Assembly: GCA_045655105.1 (NCBI GenBank)
Contig: JAZOOQ010000065.1
Coordinates: 1-16,385 of the forward strand
Length of the DNA stretch: 16,385 bases
Direction of reading: 5' to 3'
From: RGIG4140 sp045655105
Lineage (GTDB): Bacteria > Pseudomonadota > Alphaproteobacteria > CAAHEQ01 > UBA3637
Position 1 is the first letter of the stretch. Each line of letters starts with the position of its first letter. Both the position numbers and the translations under genes were made by a program. This document shows positions 1 through 7,738 of this stretch, one piece after another. The notes under the pieces were generated by a model. The model had not been told where the DNA came from. It was given only the letters and a program-made list of their open reading frames with translations, and searched no databases.

Positions 1-91
1 ATATGATGTCAAATAAAACAAACTAAAAAGTTAAAATTTTATTTCTCTTTTATATGGTTATAAAATAATATGATATATTTTATTTTTTTGG

Positions 92-120
92 TTGCTTATT
101 TGATCACATTTTGATATGCT
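92..120 (+). promoter_or_regulatory. Candidate promoter for the pyrG leader
   Basis: TTGCTT at 92-97 and TATGCT at 115-120 are separated by 17 bp, a weak sigma70-like match. It would start a transcript near 127 that reads through the small ORF and hairpins ahead of pyrG. In such AT-rich DNA chance matches are common, so this is only a candidate. Confidence 0.25.
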
Positions 121-150
121 CAAAAAAACTTTGAAAGAGAAGATATAAAA

Positions 151-282
151 ATGGGTATGTTAAATTTAAATTTCATCTTCTTTCAAGCGACGAAACGTTT
201 ATCGCTTAAGTTTTTTGCCCCTTTAAGTTATACTTTAAAAGACTTTTTTAAGTCTTTGTTTTTTAATGTGAATAATTTGTAA
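151..282 (+). CDS. Possible 43-residue leader peptide upstream of pyrG
   Basis: An ATG at 151 opens a 43-codon frame ending in TAA at 280-282, 17 bp before the preferred pyrG start. A purine-rich stretch (GAAAGAGAAG, 133-142) lies 8 bp before the ATG and could bind ribosomes. The product would be short, Phe/Leu/Lys-rich and basic, starting MGMLNLNFIF and ending in FFNVNNL. It resembles no family I know and is not SecG, which often sits upstream of pyrG in related bacteria. Both hairpins described here fall inside the frame, so if it is translated, ribosomes could affect their folding. The frame could equally be chance. Confidence 0.2.
   Translation: MGMLNLNFIFFQATKRLSLKFFAPLSYTLKDFFKSLFFNVNNL
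185..207 (+). repeat. Inverted repeat in the pyrG leader (hairpin 1)
   Basis: AAGCGA (185-190) pairs with TCGCTT (202-207) around an 11-nt loop that itself contains the palindrome AAACGTTT (193-200). A short T run (211-216) follows three bases later. It could be a weak terminator or the first arm of a leader structure. Confidence 0.4.
238..264 (+). terminator. Terminator-like hairpin just before pyrG (hairpin 2)
   Basis: AAAGACTT (238-245) and AAGTCTTT (250-257) form a perfect 8-bp stem with a TTTT loop, followed by G and six Ts (259-264). This is the shape of a Rho-independent terminator, though the stem is AT-rich and weak. It lies only 35 bp before the preferred pyrG start. It either ends an upstream or leader transcript or acts as an attenuator. 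An alternative pyrG promoter could overlap its 3' arm (TTAAGT 248-253, 17 bp, AATAAT 271-276). Confidence 0.5.
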
Positions 283-299
283 ATAAAAGGATGGTTAAA

Positions 300-1931
300 A
301 TGACGAAGTATGTGTTTATTTTGGGTGGGGTTGTTTCTTCGTTAGGTAAAGGAATTGCTTCAGCCTCGGTTGGGTGTTTATTAAAATCACGCGGTTATTC
401 GGTCAGAATGCGCAAAATGGACCCATATTTAAATGTTGATCCTGGAACAATGTCTCCTTATCAACATGGGGAAGTTTTTGTTACGCAAGATGGCGCTGAA
501 ACAGACTTGGATTTAGGGCATTATGAGCGTTTTGCTGATGTGAATTGCCATAAAACAGACAGTATTTCTGGTGGTCGTATTTATTATAATGTGATTCAAA
601 AGGAAAGACGGGGCGATTACTTGGGAGCAACTGTTCAAGCAATTCCACATGTGACGAATGAGATTAAAGAATTTATTAAATCTGATTTGCATGGTGAAGA
701 CTTTGTTCTTTATGAAGTTGGTGGAACTGTTGGTGATATTGAAGGAACTTTAATTTTAGAAGCTATTCGACAATTTGCAAATGATGTTGGTCGTGAAAAT
801 GTTTTATTCGTCTTTTTAACATTGTTGCCATATATTGATACGGCAGGGGAATTAAAAACAAAACCAACACAACATGCTGTTAAAACATTATTAGAAGCTG
901 GAATTCAAGCTGATATCTTATTATGCCGTTCAAAAGTCATGCTGGGAACAGAAGAACGCAGAAAATTGGCTTTGTTTTGCAATATTAAACCAGATAATGT
1001 TGTTGTTGCATTGGATGTGGACAATATTTATAAAGTGCCACTTACATATCATGCTCAAGGATTGGATGTTCAAGTTTTAAAACATTTTGGGTTATTAGAA
1101 GGTGCTCCAGAGCCAGATTTGTCAAAATGGGAAGAAATTGTTGAAATTGCTTCAAATTATGAAAAAGAAGTTAAGATTGCTGTTGTTGGTAAATATTGCA
1201 GTTTATTAGAAGCTTATAAGTCTTTACACGAAGCTTTGGTTCATGCAGGAATTAGCAATAAAACAAAAGTGAAAATTTCTTGGATTGAAGCTGAGCAACT
1301 TGAAACATTAACAGACGCAGAATTAAATTCCACTTTGAAACCATATGATGGTATTTTAGTTCCTGGTGGTTTTGGTATTAGAGGAATTGCTGGTAAAATT
1401 AGAGCTGTTCAATATGCTCGTGAAAATAAGGTTCCATTCTTTGGTATTTGTTTGGGTATGCAAATGGCAGTTATTGAAGCAGCCCGTCATTTAGTTGGTA
1501 TTGAAGATGCTTCATCTAGCGAATTTGGAACAAAATGCACGCCTGTGATTTCAAAAATGAAAGTATGGGAAAAAGATGGTGTTCAATGTATTAGACCTGA
1601 TAATGGTGATTTAGGTGGCACAATGCGTTTAGGTTTATATCCTTGCGTTTTAAAAGAAGGCTCATTGGCTCATCAAATTTATGGGGTTCAAAATATTGAA
1701 GAAAGACATCGTCATCGTTATGAAATGGATATTTCTTATGAAGCAGCTTTAAAAGAAAAAGGCTTTATTGTTTCAGGGAAATCACCTGATGGTCTTTTAC
1801 CTGAAATTGTTGAAGTTGAAGGACATCCATTCTTTATTGGGGTTCAATTCCATCCAGAATTTACTTCACGCCCTGCAAAACCAAATCCAATCTTTAAAGC
1901 ATTTATTGCAGCTGCACTTCGCCAGGAATAA
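300..1931 (+). CDS. pyrG: CTP synthase
   Basis: Makes CTP from UTP with ATP and glutamine-derived ammonia, the last step of pyrimidine nucleotide synthesis, in the cytosol. The 543-residue product has the normal family length. The N-terminal synthetase domain opens MTKYVFILGGVVSSLGKG with its P-loop at about residues 14-18, followed by the PYLNVDPGTMSPYQHGEVF block. A class I glutamine amidotransferase domain starts near residue 290: nucleophile Cys384 in FGICLGMQ, and His518/Glu520 in GVQFHPEF. An in-frame ATG at 291 directly abuts the AAAGG sequence, whereas the ATG at 300 has AAGGA (287-291) at 8-bp spacing and gives the usual N-terminus, so I chose 300. It appears monocistronic, with a hairpin leader upstream and a strong terminator downstream. 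The identification is firm. Confidence 0.97.
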   Translation: MTKYVFILGGVVSSLGKGIASASVGCLLKSRGYSVRMRKMDPYLNVDPGTMSPYQHGEVFVTQDGAETDLDLGHYERFADVNCHKTDSISGGRIYYNVIQKERRGDYLGATVQAIPHVTNEIKEFIKSDLHGEDFVLYEVGGTVGDIEGTLILEAIRQFANDVGRENVLFVFLTLLPYIDTAGELKTKPTQHAVKTLLEAGIQADILLCRSKVMLGTEERRKLALFCNIKPDNVVVALDVDNIYKVPLTYHAQGLDVQVLKHFGLLEGAPEPDLSKWEEIVEIASNYEKEVKIAVVGKYCSLLEAYKSLHEALVHAGISNKTKVKISWIEAEQLETLTDAELNSTLKPYDGILVPGGFGIRGIAGKIRAVQYARENKVPFFGICLGMQMAVIEAARHLVGIEDASSSEFGTKCTPVISKMKVWEKDGVQCIRPDNGDLGGTMRLGLYPCVLKEGSLAHQIYGVQNIEERHRHRYEMDISYEAALKEKGFIVSGKSPDGLLPEIVEVEGHPFFIGVQFHPEFTSRPAKPNPIFKAFIAAALRQE

Positions 1932-1947
1932 GTGTTTTAGGGTAAAT

Positions 1948-1987
1948 AAAAACCGTCAGAAATTAAAAAATCTGACGGTTTTTTTAT
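1948..1987 (+). terminator. Bidirectional Rho-independent terminator between pyrG and pyk
   Basis: AAAAACCGTCAGA (1948-1960) pairs perfectly with TCTGACGGTTTTT (1971-1983) around a 10-nt A-rich loop, and Ts continue to 1985. The flanking A tract on one side and T tract on the other let it work for both convergent genes, pyrG and pyk. Confidence 0.9.
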
Positions 1988-2001
1988 TAGCTCTAAGTAT
2001 A

Positions 2002-3420
2002 TTATTCAACTTTTGCAATATGAATAATATTCGTTGACCCTTTTGTTCCAAAAGGAATACCAGCTGAAATAATAACTTCATCGCCAATTTTAGCCATATT
2101 TGTTTCTTTAGCAATTTTAAGAGCAATAGCGGGGGCTAAAATTAATTCTTTTAAAGAATCTGTTACAATAGAGCGAACGCCCCAAACCAAAGCCATTTGA
2201 TTAGCAACTTTTTCACTAACAGTTATATTTAAAATGGGAATTCCCAATCGTTCTTTAGCAGCTCTCAATGCCGTTTTACCAGAGATTGAAAAGGTGATAA
2301 CGCAATCAGGATGTTCTAATGATTTAACCATTTGTCTCATAGAGGAGGTGATCGCTGAAGAAATGGTTTTATCATTTGTTGTTTGAGAAGAAGCATCTAA
2401 ATAAGCTTGATAAGCATCATCTTTTTGAGTGCTCATAATAATTTTATGCATCATTTCAACGGCTTCAATAGGGTATTCACCAACAGCAGTTTCTGCAGAA
2501 AGCATTACGCAGTCAGCCCCTTCATAGACGGCTGTTGAAACATCAGAAACTTCAGCTCTTGTTGGAGTGGGCGATTTAATCATGCTTTCAAGCATTTGTG
2601 TTGCCACGATAACGGGTTTTCCTTTTTCACGACAAGCCAAAATAATATTTCTTTGCAATGCTGGAACGGTTTCAAGTGGGCATTCAACACCTAAATCTCC
2701 TCTAGCAACCATAACAGCATCTGAAAGATCAATGATCTCATTTAAATGATTTAAAGCAGTTGGTTTTTCAATTTTAACAATAATTCCTGCTTTGTTTTTA
2801 ATAATAGAGCGAGCTTGTATAACATCATCTGGTTTTTGAACGAAGGAAAGGCAAATCCAATCAACACCAAGCTCTAAGGCAAAAGCAAGATCTTTTTTAT
2901 CTTTCTTTGTTAAAGCAGAAATTGGAAGAACCACATCAGGAACATTCACACCTTTATGATTAGAGAGTTCACCGCCGACAAGAACGGTTGTTTTAATGCA
3001 GTTTTCAGTAACAGATTTTACTTTTAAGCGAATTAATCCATCATTTAAAAGTAATGTCATTCCTTTTTTTACAGCACTATAAATCTCTGGATGAAAAAGG
3101 CTTACTCGAGTTTCATCACCGAGTTCATCTTTCATATCTAAATTAAAGGATTGACCTGTTTTAAGTGTTACTTTCCCTTCTTTAAAATCGGCAACACGTA
3201 ATTTTGGCCCTTGCATATCAGCCAATATACTGTAATAGGTGTTATTTTCTTTTGCAACACTTCGAATGAAATTATATGTGTTTTGATGCGTTTGATAATC
3301 GCCATGACTAAAGTTCATTCTAAAAACGCTAACCCCAGCTTTTGCAAGGGCTCTTATTCGTTCAATTGAATTACTGGCTGGCCCAATTGTGGCAACAATT
3401 TTTGTTAATTGTGTGTGCAT
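2002..3420 (-). CDS. pyk: Pyruvate kinase
   Basis: Transfers phosphate from phosphoenolpyruvate to ADP, giving pyruvate and ATP, the last step of glycolysis. The 472-residue protein has the usual bacterial length. It starts with the typical TKIVATIGPAS segment, and FRMNFSHG (33-40) contains the substrate-site Arg/Asn/Ser residues. The active-site signature IIVKIEKP carries the catalytic Lys216, and MVARGDLGVE (237-246) binds the metal and PEP. The C-terminal allosteric domain is present. TAAGGGGG lies just before the ATG as its ribosome binding site, inside the 3' end of the upstream epimerase gene. Only one base separates the two genes, so pyk is probably expressed from the promoter of the PAS/GGDEF gene two genes upstream. 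Confidence 0.97.
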   Translation of the reverse strand: MHTQLTKIVATIGPASNSIERIRALAKAGVSVFRMNFSHGDYQTHQNTYNFIRSVAKENNTYYSILADMQGPKLRVADFKEGKVTLKTGQSFNLDMKDELGDETRVSLFHPEIYSAVKKGMTLLLNDGLIRLKVKSVTENCIKTTVLVGGELSNHKGVNVPDVVLPISALTKKDKKDLAFALELGVDWICLSFVQKPDDVIQARSIIKNKAGIIVKIEKPTALNHLNEIIDLSDAVMVARGDLGVECPLETVPALQRNIILACREKGKPVIVATQMLESMIKSPTPTRAEVSDVSTAVYEGADCVMLSAETAVGEYPIEAVEMMHKIIMSTQKDDAYQAYLDASSQTTNDKTISSAITSSMRQMVKSLEHPDCVITFSISGKTALRAAKERLGIPILNITVSEKVANQMALVWGVRSIVTDSLKELILAPAIALKIAKETNMAKIGDEVIISAGIPFGTKGSTNIIHIAKVE

Positions 3421-3421
3421 A

Positions 3422-4315
3422 TTACCCCCTTACGGTTAAAGAAATTGAACCAGATATTTTTTGGTTTGGACCAATACTTTTCATGCCGGTCCCAATGCTT
3501 CCGTTTGCCGCTAAATTAAAAGCATTTGTTGCATTTGTAACTGGTTCAAGACAAAAATAATTTTTTCCACGTGGGGCGTATAAAATACTATGCCCAAAAA
3601 TTTCATCTGCTTGCATTGCAACAGAAATGCCTAATTCTGGGTATAAAATAGAAGCATTCCCATTAAATCCACCAAAACAAGTATCAAAAACAGCATTTTT
3701 AATTGGTTTACCACCATCAAACTGCCAAGTATCTGGCGTTGTGTATGGTTTATCGAAAATAGGATCGGTTTCGTTGCTCCAAACAATGGTTGAAGTAAAA
3801 TCTAATTCTGTTTCTTTTGTTTTGATGAAAAATGGATGTATTCCAAATCCGCAAGGCATTGGTAACGTATTTAAGTTTTTAACACAGATATTGATCTTTA
3901 ATTGATTGCCTTTTAACTCGTATACAACAGTTGATTCATATGAAAAAGGAAACCCACCATTTTCTTTATTATGGATTAACTTTAATTCAATTTTAGTATC
4001 AGTTTGTGAAATAACATCCCAAGATGATTTCCAACCATCTCCATGGATAGGGTCTTGTATGCCTGGATGATTTTTTTGCATTTTTCTTGTAATTCCCCAA
4101 TAAACGAAAGAACCACCTCTAATGCGGGAGCAAAAAGGAACCATAACAAACATAGAGCTATTGTTGGCATCATCGCCTTTAGTGGATGTTTCATAAGGTC
4201 TCATAATATCGATAAATTTATCTTTTTGAAGATATTTAAAAAAGGAAACTGCACCACCGAGTTCAGGGAGAACCCCCATTTTTATATGTTCATTGCAAAG
4301 GACAATTTCTTTCAT
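3422..4315 (-). CDS. Aldose 1-epimerase (GalM-like)
   Basis: Family members interconvert alpha and beta anomers of free sugars such as glucose or galactose; some act on hexose 6-phosphates. The 297-residue protein shows the galactose-mutarotase beta-sandwich family pattern. Candidate catalytic residues are His91 in PIHGDGW, His160 in GFGIHPFF and the base Glu257 in FCLEPVTNATNAF; substrate-contact Asp211 is in VFDTCFGG. An early conserved Arg lies in FCSRIRGG (61-68). AAGGAG sits 7 bp before the ATG. The start overlaps the stop of the upstream PAS/GGDEF gene as ATGA, so translation is probably coupled. The stop is one base from pyk. The family is secure; the exact sugar is not readable from sequence, and a GalM subgroup cannot be assigned. 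Confidence 0.88.
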   Translation of the reverse strand: MKEIVLCNEHIKMGVLPELGGAVSFFKYLQKDKFIDIMRPYETSTKGDDANNSSMFVMVPFCSRIRGGSFVYWGITRKMQKNHPGIQDPIHGDGWKSSWDVISQTDTKIELKLIHNKENGGFPFSYESTVVYELKGNQLKINICVKNLNTLPMPCGFGIHPFFIKTKETELDFTSTIVWSNETDPIFDKPYTTPDTWQFDGGKPIKNAVFDTCFGGFNGNASILYPELGISVAMQADEIFGHSILYAPRGKNYFCLEPVTNATNAFNLAANGSIGTGMKSIGPNQKISGSISLTVRG

Positions 4316-5391
4316 TTTTTTGCTCCTTTCTTGGGCATTTGTTTTTGAATAGTATGATTTTTCTCAAATAAAACAAGAGAATTAATGGCTTTTTGAAGTA
4401 AGGTATCTATATTTTCATTTTTAGTTTCTTTTGAGGCGATACCAAAATTGGCTGTTACAAAAAATGAAAGACCATCTTTTAAATTTTTCTCTTCTATTTT
4501 CATTTTCAGTTGTTCAGCAAAGAATTGTGCCTTTTCGAAAGATGTTTCAGGTAATAAAATAGCGAATTCAACATCGCTTATTCTTCCAATAATATCACAT
4601 TCGCGAACAATTTTTTTGCTTAAATTAATAACATCTTTCAAAAGAGTATCTGTAAAATCTTCATTTTTTAGATTATTTGAATTTTCAAAACAGTTGAGCT
4701 TTAAAACAAGAATACTTAATTGACGATTATATAAATTTGATCGTTTAAGTTCTTTGACAGCTAAATCCATAAATGTTTGACGATTTAAGGCTAGAGTTGT
4801 GGCATCTTGGAAGGTAACGGAGTATAAGTCATTTTCAAGTTTTTTCCTTTTTGAAATATCAAAACCCACGGATTTGATTTCCTGTGGCTCATTGTTTTCA
4901 TTATAAACCACTCGATTGGTCCAAGAAATCCAAATCTTTTCGCCATCTTTTTTGATATTTTCACTTTCATGTTCCATATAAAGATTGGGATTTTGAAAAA
5001 TGCGTGTAATAATATTTTCTTTAAAATCTGGTTGAAATTCATTTTGAGGATAGATTGACCCAAAGATATTTTGCCCGATAAGCTCTTCTTTAGTGAACTT
5101 AAATAATTCTAGTGCATATTCGTTTGCATAAGTTATTTTATAATCTTTATTAACAGAGATCAGAATGCTTTTTGTTCGTTCGTTGGTAAGCGCTTGAATA
5201 TCAAAAGTTGTATTTGTTTTAATTTCTGTTATTTCTTTTTCTTTTTCACTAATAGTTTCTCTTAATTTTTGGTTTTTTTTCATTAATTTTGAAATATGAA
5301 AAATAAGAGAGGCGGAAAAAGAAATAAACAAAATCGTTGTCATAAAAAATAATCCGTGAAATAAAGGGCTATAATCAATATTTCCTGACAT
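4312..5391 (-). CDS. Membrane-anchored PAS protein with a degenerate GGDEF domain
   Basis: Residues about 13-33 form one membrane helix with a very short N-terminal tail, followed by a charged helix (35-60) likely to be coiled coil. A PAS sensory domain spans about 72-185, ending in a PAC-like IKSVGFDISKRK segment. A GGDEF-type domain fills about 190-345, recognised by DATTLALNRQTF (196-207), which matches the family's D-x-LT-x-L-x-NR-x-x-F pattern. The catalytic GG(D/E)EF loop reads SDVEF (272-276), losing both glycines and the first acidic residue. An RxxD motif (RECD, 263-266) is kept at the spacing of the c-di-GMP inhibitory site. I infer an enzymatically inactive sensor or c-di-GMP receptor, not a cyclase. 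GGAG precedes the ATG. The gene heads the epimerase-pyk operon and overlaps the epimerase by 4 bp. Confidence 0.82.
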   Translation of the reverse strand: MSGNIDYSPLFHGLFFMTTILFISFSASLIFHISKLMKKNQKLRETISEKEKEITEIKTNTTFDIQALTNERTKSILISVNKDYKITYANEYALELFKFTKEELIGQNIFGSIYPQNEFQPDFKENIITRIFQNPNLYMEHESENIKKDGEKIWISWTNRVVYNENNEPQEIKSVGFDISKRKKLENDLYSVTFQDATTLALNRQTFMDLAVKELKRSNLYNRQLSILVLKLNCFENSNNLKNEDFTDTLLKDVINLSKKIVRECDIIGRISDVEFAILLPETSFEKAQFFAEQLKMKIEEKNLKDGLSFFVTANFGIASKETKNENIDTLLQKAINSLVLFEKNHTIQKQMPKKGAKK

Positions 5392-5470
5392 TTCTTCTCC
5401 TTAAAAATATGAAAACTTAAAACAAGTTTACCCATATTTTTTTATAAAAACAAGTAAAAAATGCTTTTGC

Positions 5471-5517
5471 TTGACAATTTCAAAAAAATAAGGCATCTTT
5501 TAGTAACAAATTAGTAA
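5471..5517 (+). promoter_or_regulatory. Candidate suf operon promoter with a tandem repeat
   Basis: A perfect TTGACA -35 box (5471-5476) is followed, after 17 bp, by a poor -10 (CATCTT, 5494-5499). Downstream, TTAGTAA occurs twice (5500-5506 and 5511-5517), 11 bp apart, about one helical turn; the second copy runs into the sufB ribosome binding site. A weak -10 plus a repeat at the expected start site suggests a regulated promoter. I see no recognisable IscR or TGA-N9-TCA (RirA-type) site. Confidence 0.4.
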
Positions 5518-5526
5518 GGATTTTTA

Positions 5527-6972
5527 ATGGAAGAACAAAAAAGAGCAATAGACGAATTTGTTTCAAAAGAATATCAATATGGCTTTGAAACGGATATTCA
5601 ATTTGAAACGGCGCCAAAAGGATTGAATGAAGATATTATTCGTTTTATTTCAAAGAAAAAAAATGAACCAGATTGGTTGCTTGAGTTTAGGTTGAAGGCA
5701 TATCGCCATTTTATAACGTTAAAAGAACCTCATTGGGGTAAGTTGAATTACAAGCCAATTGATTATCAAGATTTATATTATTATGTGGCCCCAAAGAAAA
5801 GTGAAGGCCCTAAAAGTTTGGATGAAGTGGATCCTGAGCTTTTAAAAACATATGATAAACTTGGGATTCCATTAAAAGAACAAGAAGCGTTAGCTGGGGT
5901 GGTTGCTGTTGATGCTATTTTTGATAGTGTTTCAGTTGCAACAACATATAAAGAACATTTAAAGCAAAAAGGGATTATTTTTTGTTCAATTTCAGAAGCG
6001 GTTAAAGAGCATCCTGAGTTGGTTAAAAAATATATGGGAAGCGTTGTTCCTTATACGGATAATTTTTTTGCAGCATTAAATAGCGCGGTTTTTACAGATG
6101 GTTCATTTGTTTATATTCCAAAGGGTGTAACCTGTCCAATGGAACTTTCAAGTTACTTTAGAATTAATGCAAAAAATTCTGGTCAATTTGAAAGAACGCT
6201 CATTATTGCTGATGAAAAATCATCTGTTAGTTATTTAGAAGGATGTACGGCACCACAAAGAGATGAAAATCAATTGCATGCAGCCGTTGTTGAAATTATT
6301 GTTCATGATGATGCTTATGTGAAATATTCCACTGTTCAAAATTGGTATCCTGGGGATAAAGAGGGAAAGGGTGGTATATATAATTTTGTAACAAAACGAG
6401 GGATTTGTCATCAAAATGCAAAGCTTTCGTGGACTCAAGTTGAAACGGGATCAGCTATTACTTGGAAATATCCAAGTTGCATTTTGAAGGGGGATAATTC
6501 TATTGGTGAGTTTTATTCTGTTGCCTTAACAAATAATTTTCAACAAGCGGATACTGGAACTAAAATGATTCATTTGGGTAAGAACACGTCATCTATCATT
6601 ATATCAAAAGGTATTTCAGCTGGTTTTTCAAGCAATGCGTATCGTGGAATGGTAAAAATTGCAAAAAACGCGCTTAATGCTAAAAATGTTTCAAAATGCG
6701 ATAGTTTATTGATTGGCGATAAATGTAGTGCGCACACGATCCCTGTTTTAATCAATCAAAATACAAATAGCGTGATTGAACATGAGGCTTCAACGGGAAA
6801 AATATCTGAGGAACAGCTTTTTTATGCTCAGACAAGAGGGTTGAATCAAGAACAAGCGATTTCTATGATTGTGAATGGTTTTTGTAAAGAAGTGATGCAA
6901 AAATTGCCAATGGAATTTGCTGTTGAAGCAACAAAATTAATTGGAATTAACCTTGAAGGATCTGTAGGATAG
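5527..6972 (+). CDS. sufB: Fe-S cluster assembly scaffold SufB
   Basis: SufB is the core scaffold of the SufBC2D complex, on which Fe-S clusters are built in the cytosol. The 481-residue protein is full length and keeps the diagnostic regions. It has the N-terminal domain with EPDWLLEFRLKAY (47-59), the SYLEGCTAPQRDENQLHAA block with Cys240, and the C-terminal SKCDSLLIGDKCSAHTIP block. Cys391 and Glu420 are spaced like the E. coli cluster-assembly residues Cys405 and Glu434; His419 precedes the Glu. AAGGA lies 6 bp before the ATG. It is first in the suf operon, with sufC 22 bp downstream. No iscR-type regulator or second cysteine desulfurase precedes it, unlike many alphaproteobacterial suf operons. 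Confidence 0.97.
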   Translation: MEEQKRAIDEFVSKEYQYGFETDIQFETAPKGLNEDIIRFISKKKNEPDWLLEFRLKAYRHFITLKEPHWGKLNYKPIDYQDLYYYVAPKKSEGPKSLDEVDPELLKTYDKLGIPLKEQEALAGVVAVDAIFDSVSVATTYKEHLKQKGIIFCSISEAVKEHPELVKKYMGSVVPYTDNFFAALNSAVFTDGSFVYIPKGVTCPMELSSYFRINAKNSGQFERTLIIADEKSSVSYLEGCTAPQRDENQLHAAVVEIIVHDDAYVKYSTVQNWYPGDKEGKGGIYNFVTKRGICHQNAKLSWTQVETGSAITWKYPSCILKGDNSIGEFYSVALTNNFQQADTGTKMIHLGKNTSSIIISKGISAGFSSNAYRGMVKIAKNALNAKNVSKCDSLLIGDKCSAHTIPVLINQNTNSVIEHEASTGKISEEQLFYAQTRGLNQEQAISMIVNGFCKEVMQKLPMEFAVEATKLIGINLEGSVG

Positions 6973-6994
6973 AGTTATAAGAAAAGAGGAAAAA

Positions 6995-7738
6995 ATGGCA
7001 TTTTTAGAAATTAAAGATTTGCATGTTGAAGTTGCCGGTAAAGAAATATTAAAAGGATGTTCTCTTTCAATTAATGAAGGTGAAGTTCATGCCATTATGG
7101 GACCAAATGGCTCTGGGAAAAGCACATTAGCCAATGTGATTGCAGGGAATCCTGTTTATCAAGTAACAAAAGGGTCTTTGATTTTTCAAGGAAAAGATAT
7201 GCTTGAAATGACTCCTGATGAAAGAGCTAGAGCAGGGGTTTTTATGGCTTTTCAATCGCCAGTGGAGTTGCCAGGCGTTGGCATTGCTCAGTTTTTAAAA
7301 ACAGCCTTAAATGAAAAGTTAAAATCTCAAAATAAACCAGAGCTTGATGCTGTTCAATTTATTAAGCGTTTAAAAACAAGAGCAACAGCGCTTAATATTT
7401 CAGATGAAATGTTAAAGCGATCTGTTAATGAAGGGTTTTCTGGAGGGGAAAAGAAGAAAATGGAAACGTTTCAGATGGCCTTTTTGGAGCCAGATTTTTG
7501 CATTTTAGATGAAATGGATGCTGGTTTAGATATTGATGCATTAAAAATCGTTTCAGATGGAATTAATGTGATGAGGGAAAAAACAAGATCTTTCTTGTTG
7601 ATTACTCATTTTCAGCGCTTGTTAAATTATATTGAGCCAGATTATATTCATATTATGATTGATGGGAAAATCGTTCATTCTGGGGATAAATCATTGGCAA
7701 AAAGCTTGGAAGAAAAGGGTTATGATGAATACAAATAA
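6995..7738 (+). CDS. sufC: Fe-S assembly ATPase SufC
   Basis: A soluble ABC-type ATPase that binds SufB and SufD and drives conformational change in the scaffold complex. The 247-residue length is normal. Walker A is GPNGSGKST (36-44), the Q-loop lies in AFQSPVELPG (85-94) and the ABC signature is FSGGE (148-152). Walker B with its catalytic Glu is CILDE (169-173), followed by the D-loop AGLD, and the switch His205 is in LLITHFQ. AGAGGA precedes the ATG. Its 3' end overlaps the sufD start by 14 bp, so the two are probably translationally coupled, in keeping with a stoichiometric complex. Confidence 0.97.
   Translation: MAFLEIKDLHVEVAGKEILKGCSLSINEGEVHAIMGPNGSGKSTLANVIAGNPVYQVTKGSLIFQGKDMLEMTPDERARAGVFMAFQSPVELPGVGIAQFLKTALNEKLKSQNKPELDAVQFIKRLKTRATALNISDEMLKRSVNEGFSGGEKKKMETFQMAFLEPDFCILDEMDAGLDIDALKIVSDGINVMREKTRSFLLITHFQRLLNYIEPDYIHIMIDGKIVHSGDKSLAKSLEEKGYDEYK

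Noticed and set aside
1..126. Very AT-rich start of the window as a possible origin or promoter island
   Set aside because: No repeated DnaA-box-like 9-mers, iterons or strong promoter pair stand out; the composition alone is not evidence.
291..299. ATG at 291 as the pyrG start
   Set aside because: It abuts its Shine-Dalgarno sequence with no spacer, while the ATG at 300 has proper spacing and the family N-terminus.
5392..5526. IscR-, Irr- or RirA-type sites upstream of sufB
   Set aside because: I looked for TGA-N9-TCA and the longer palindromic motifs and found none convincing.
7659..7724. Upstream extension of sufD inside sufC
   Set aside because: The 22 extra residues do not resemble SufD and overlap sufC in another frame; the ATG pair at 7722/7725 with AAAAGGG is the better start.
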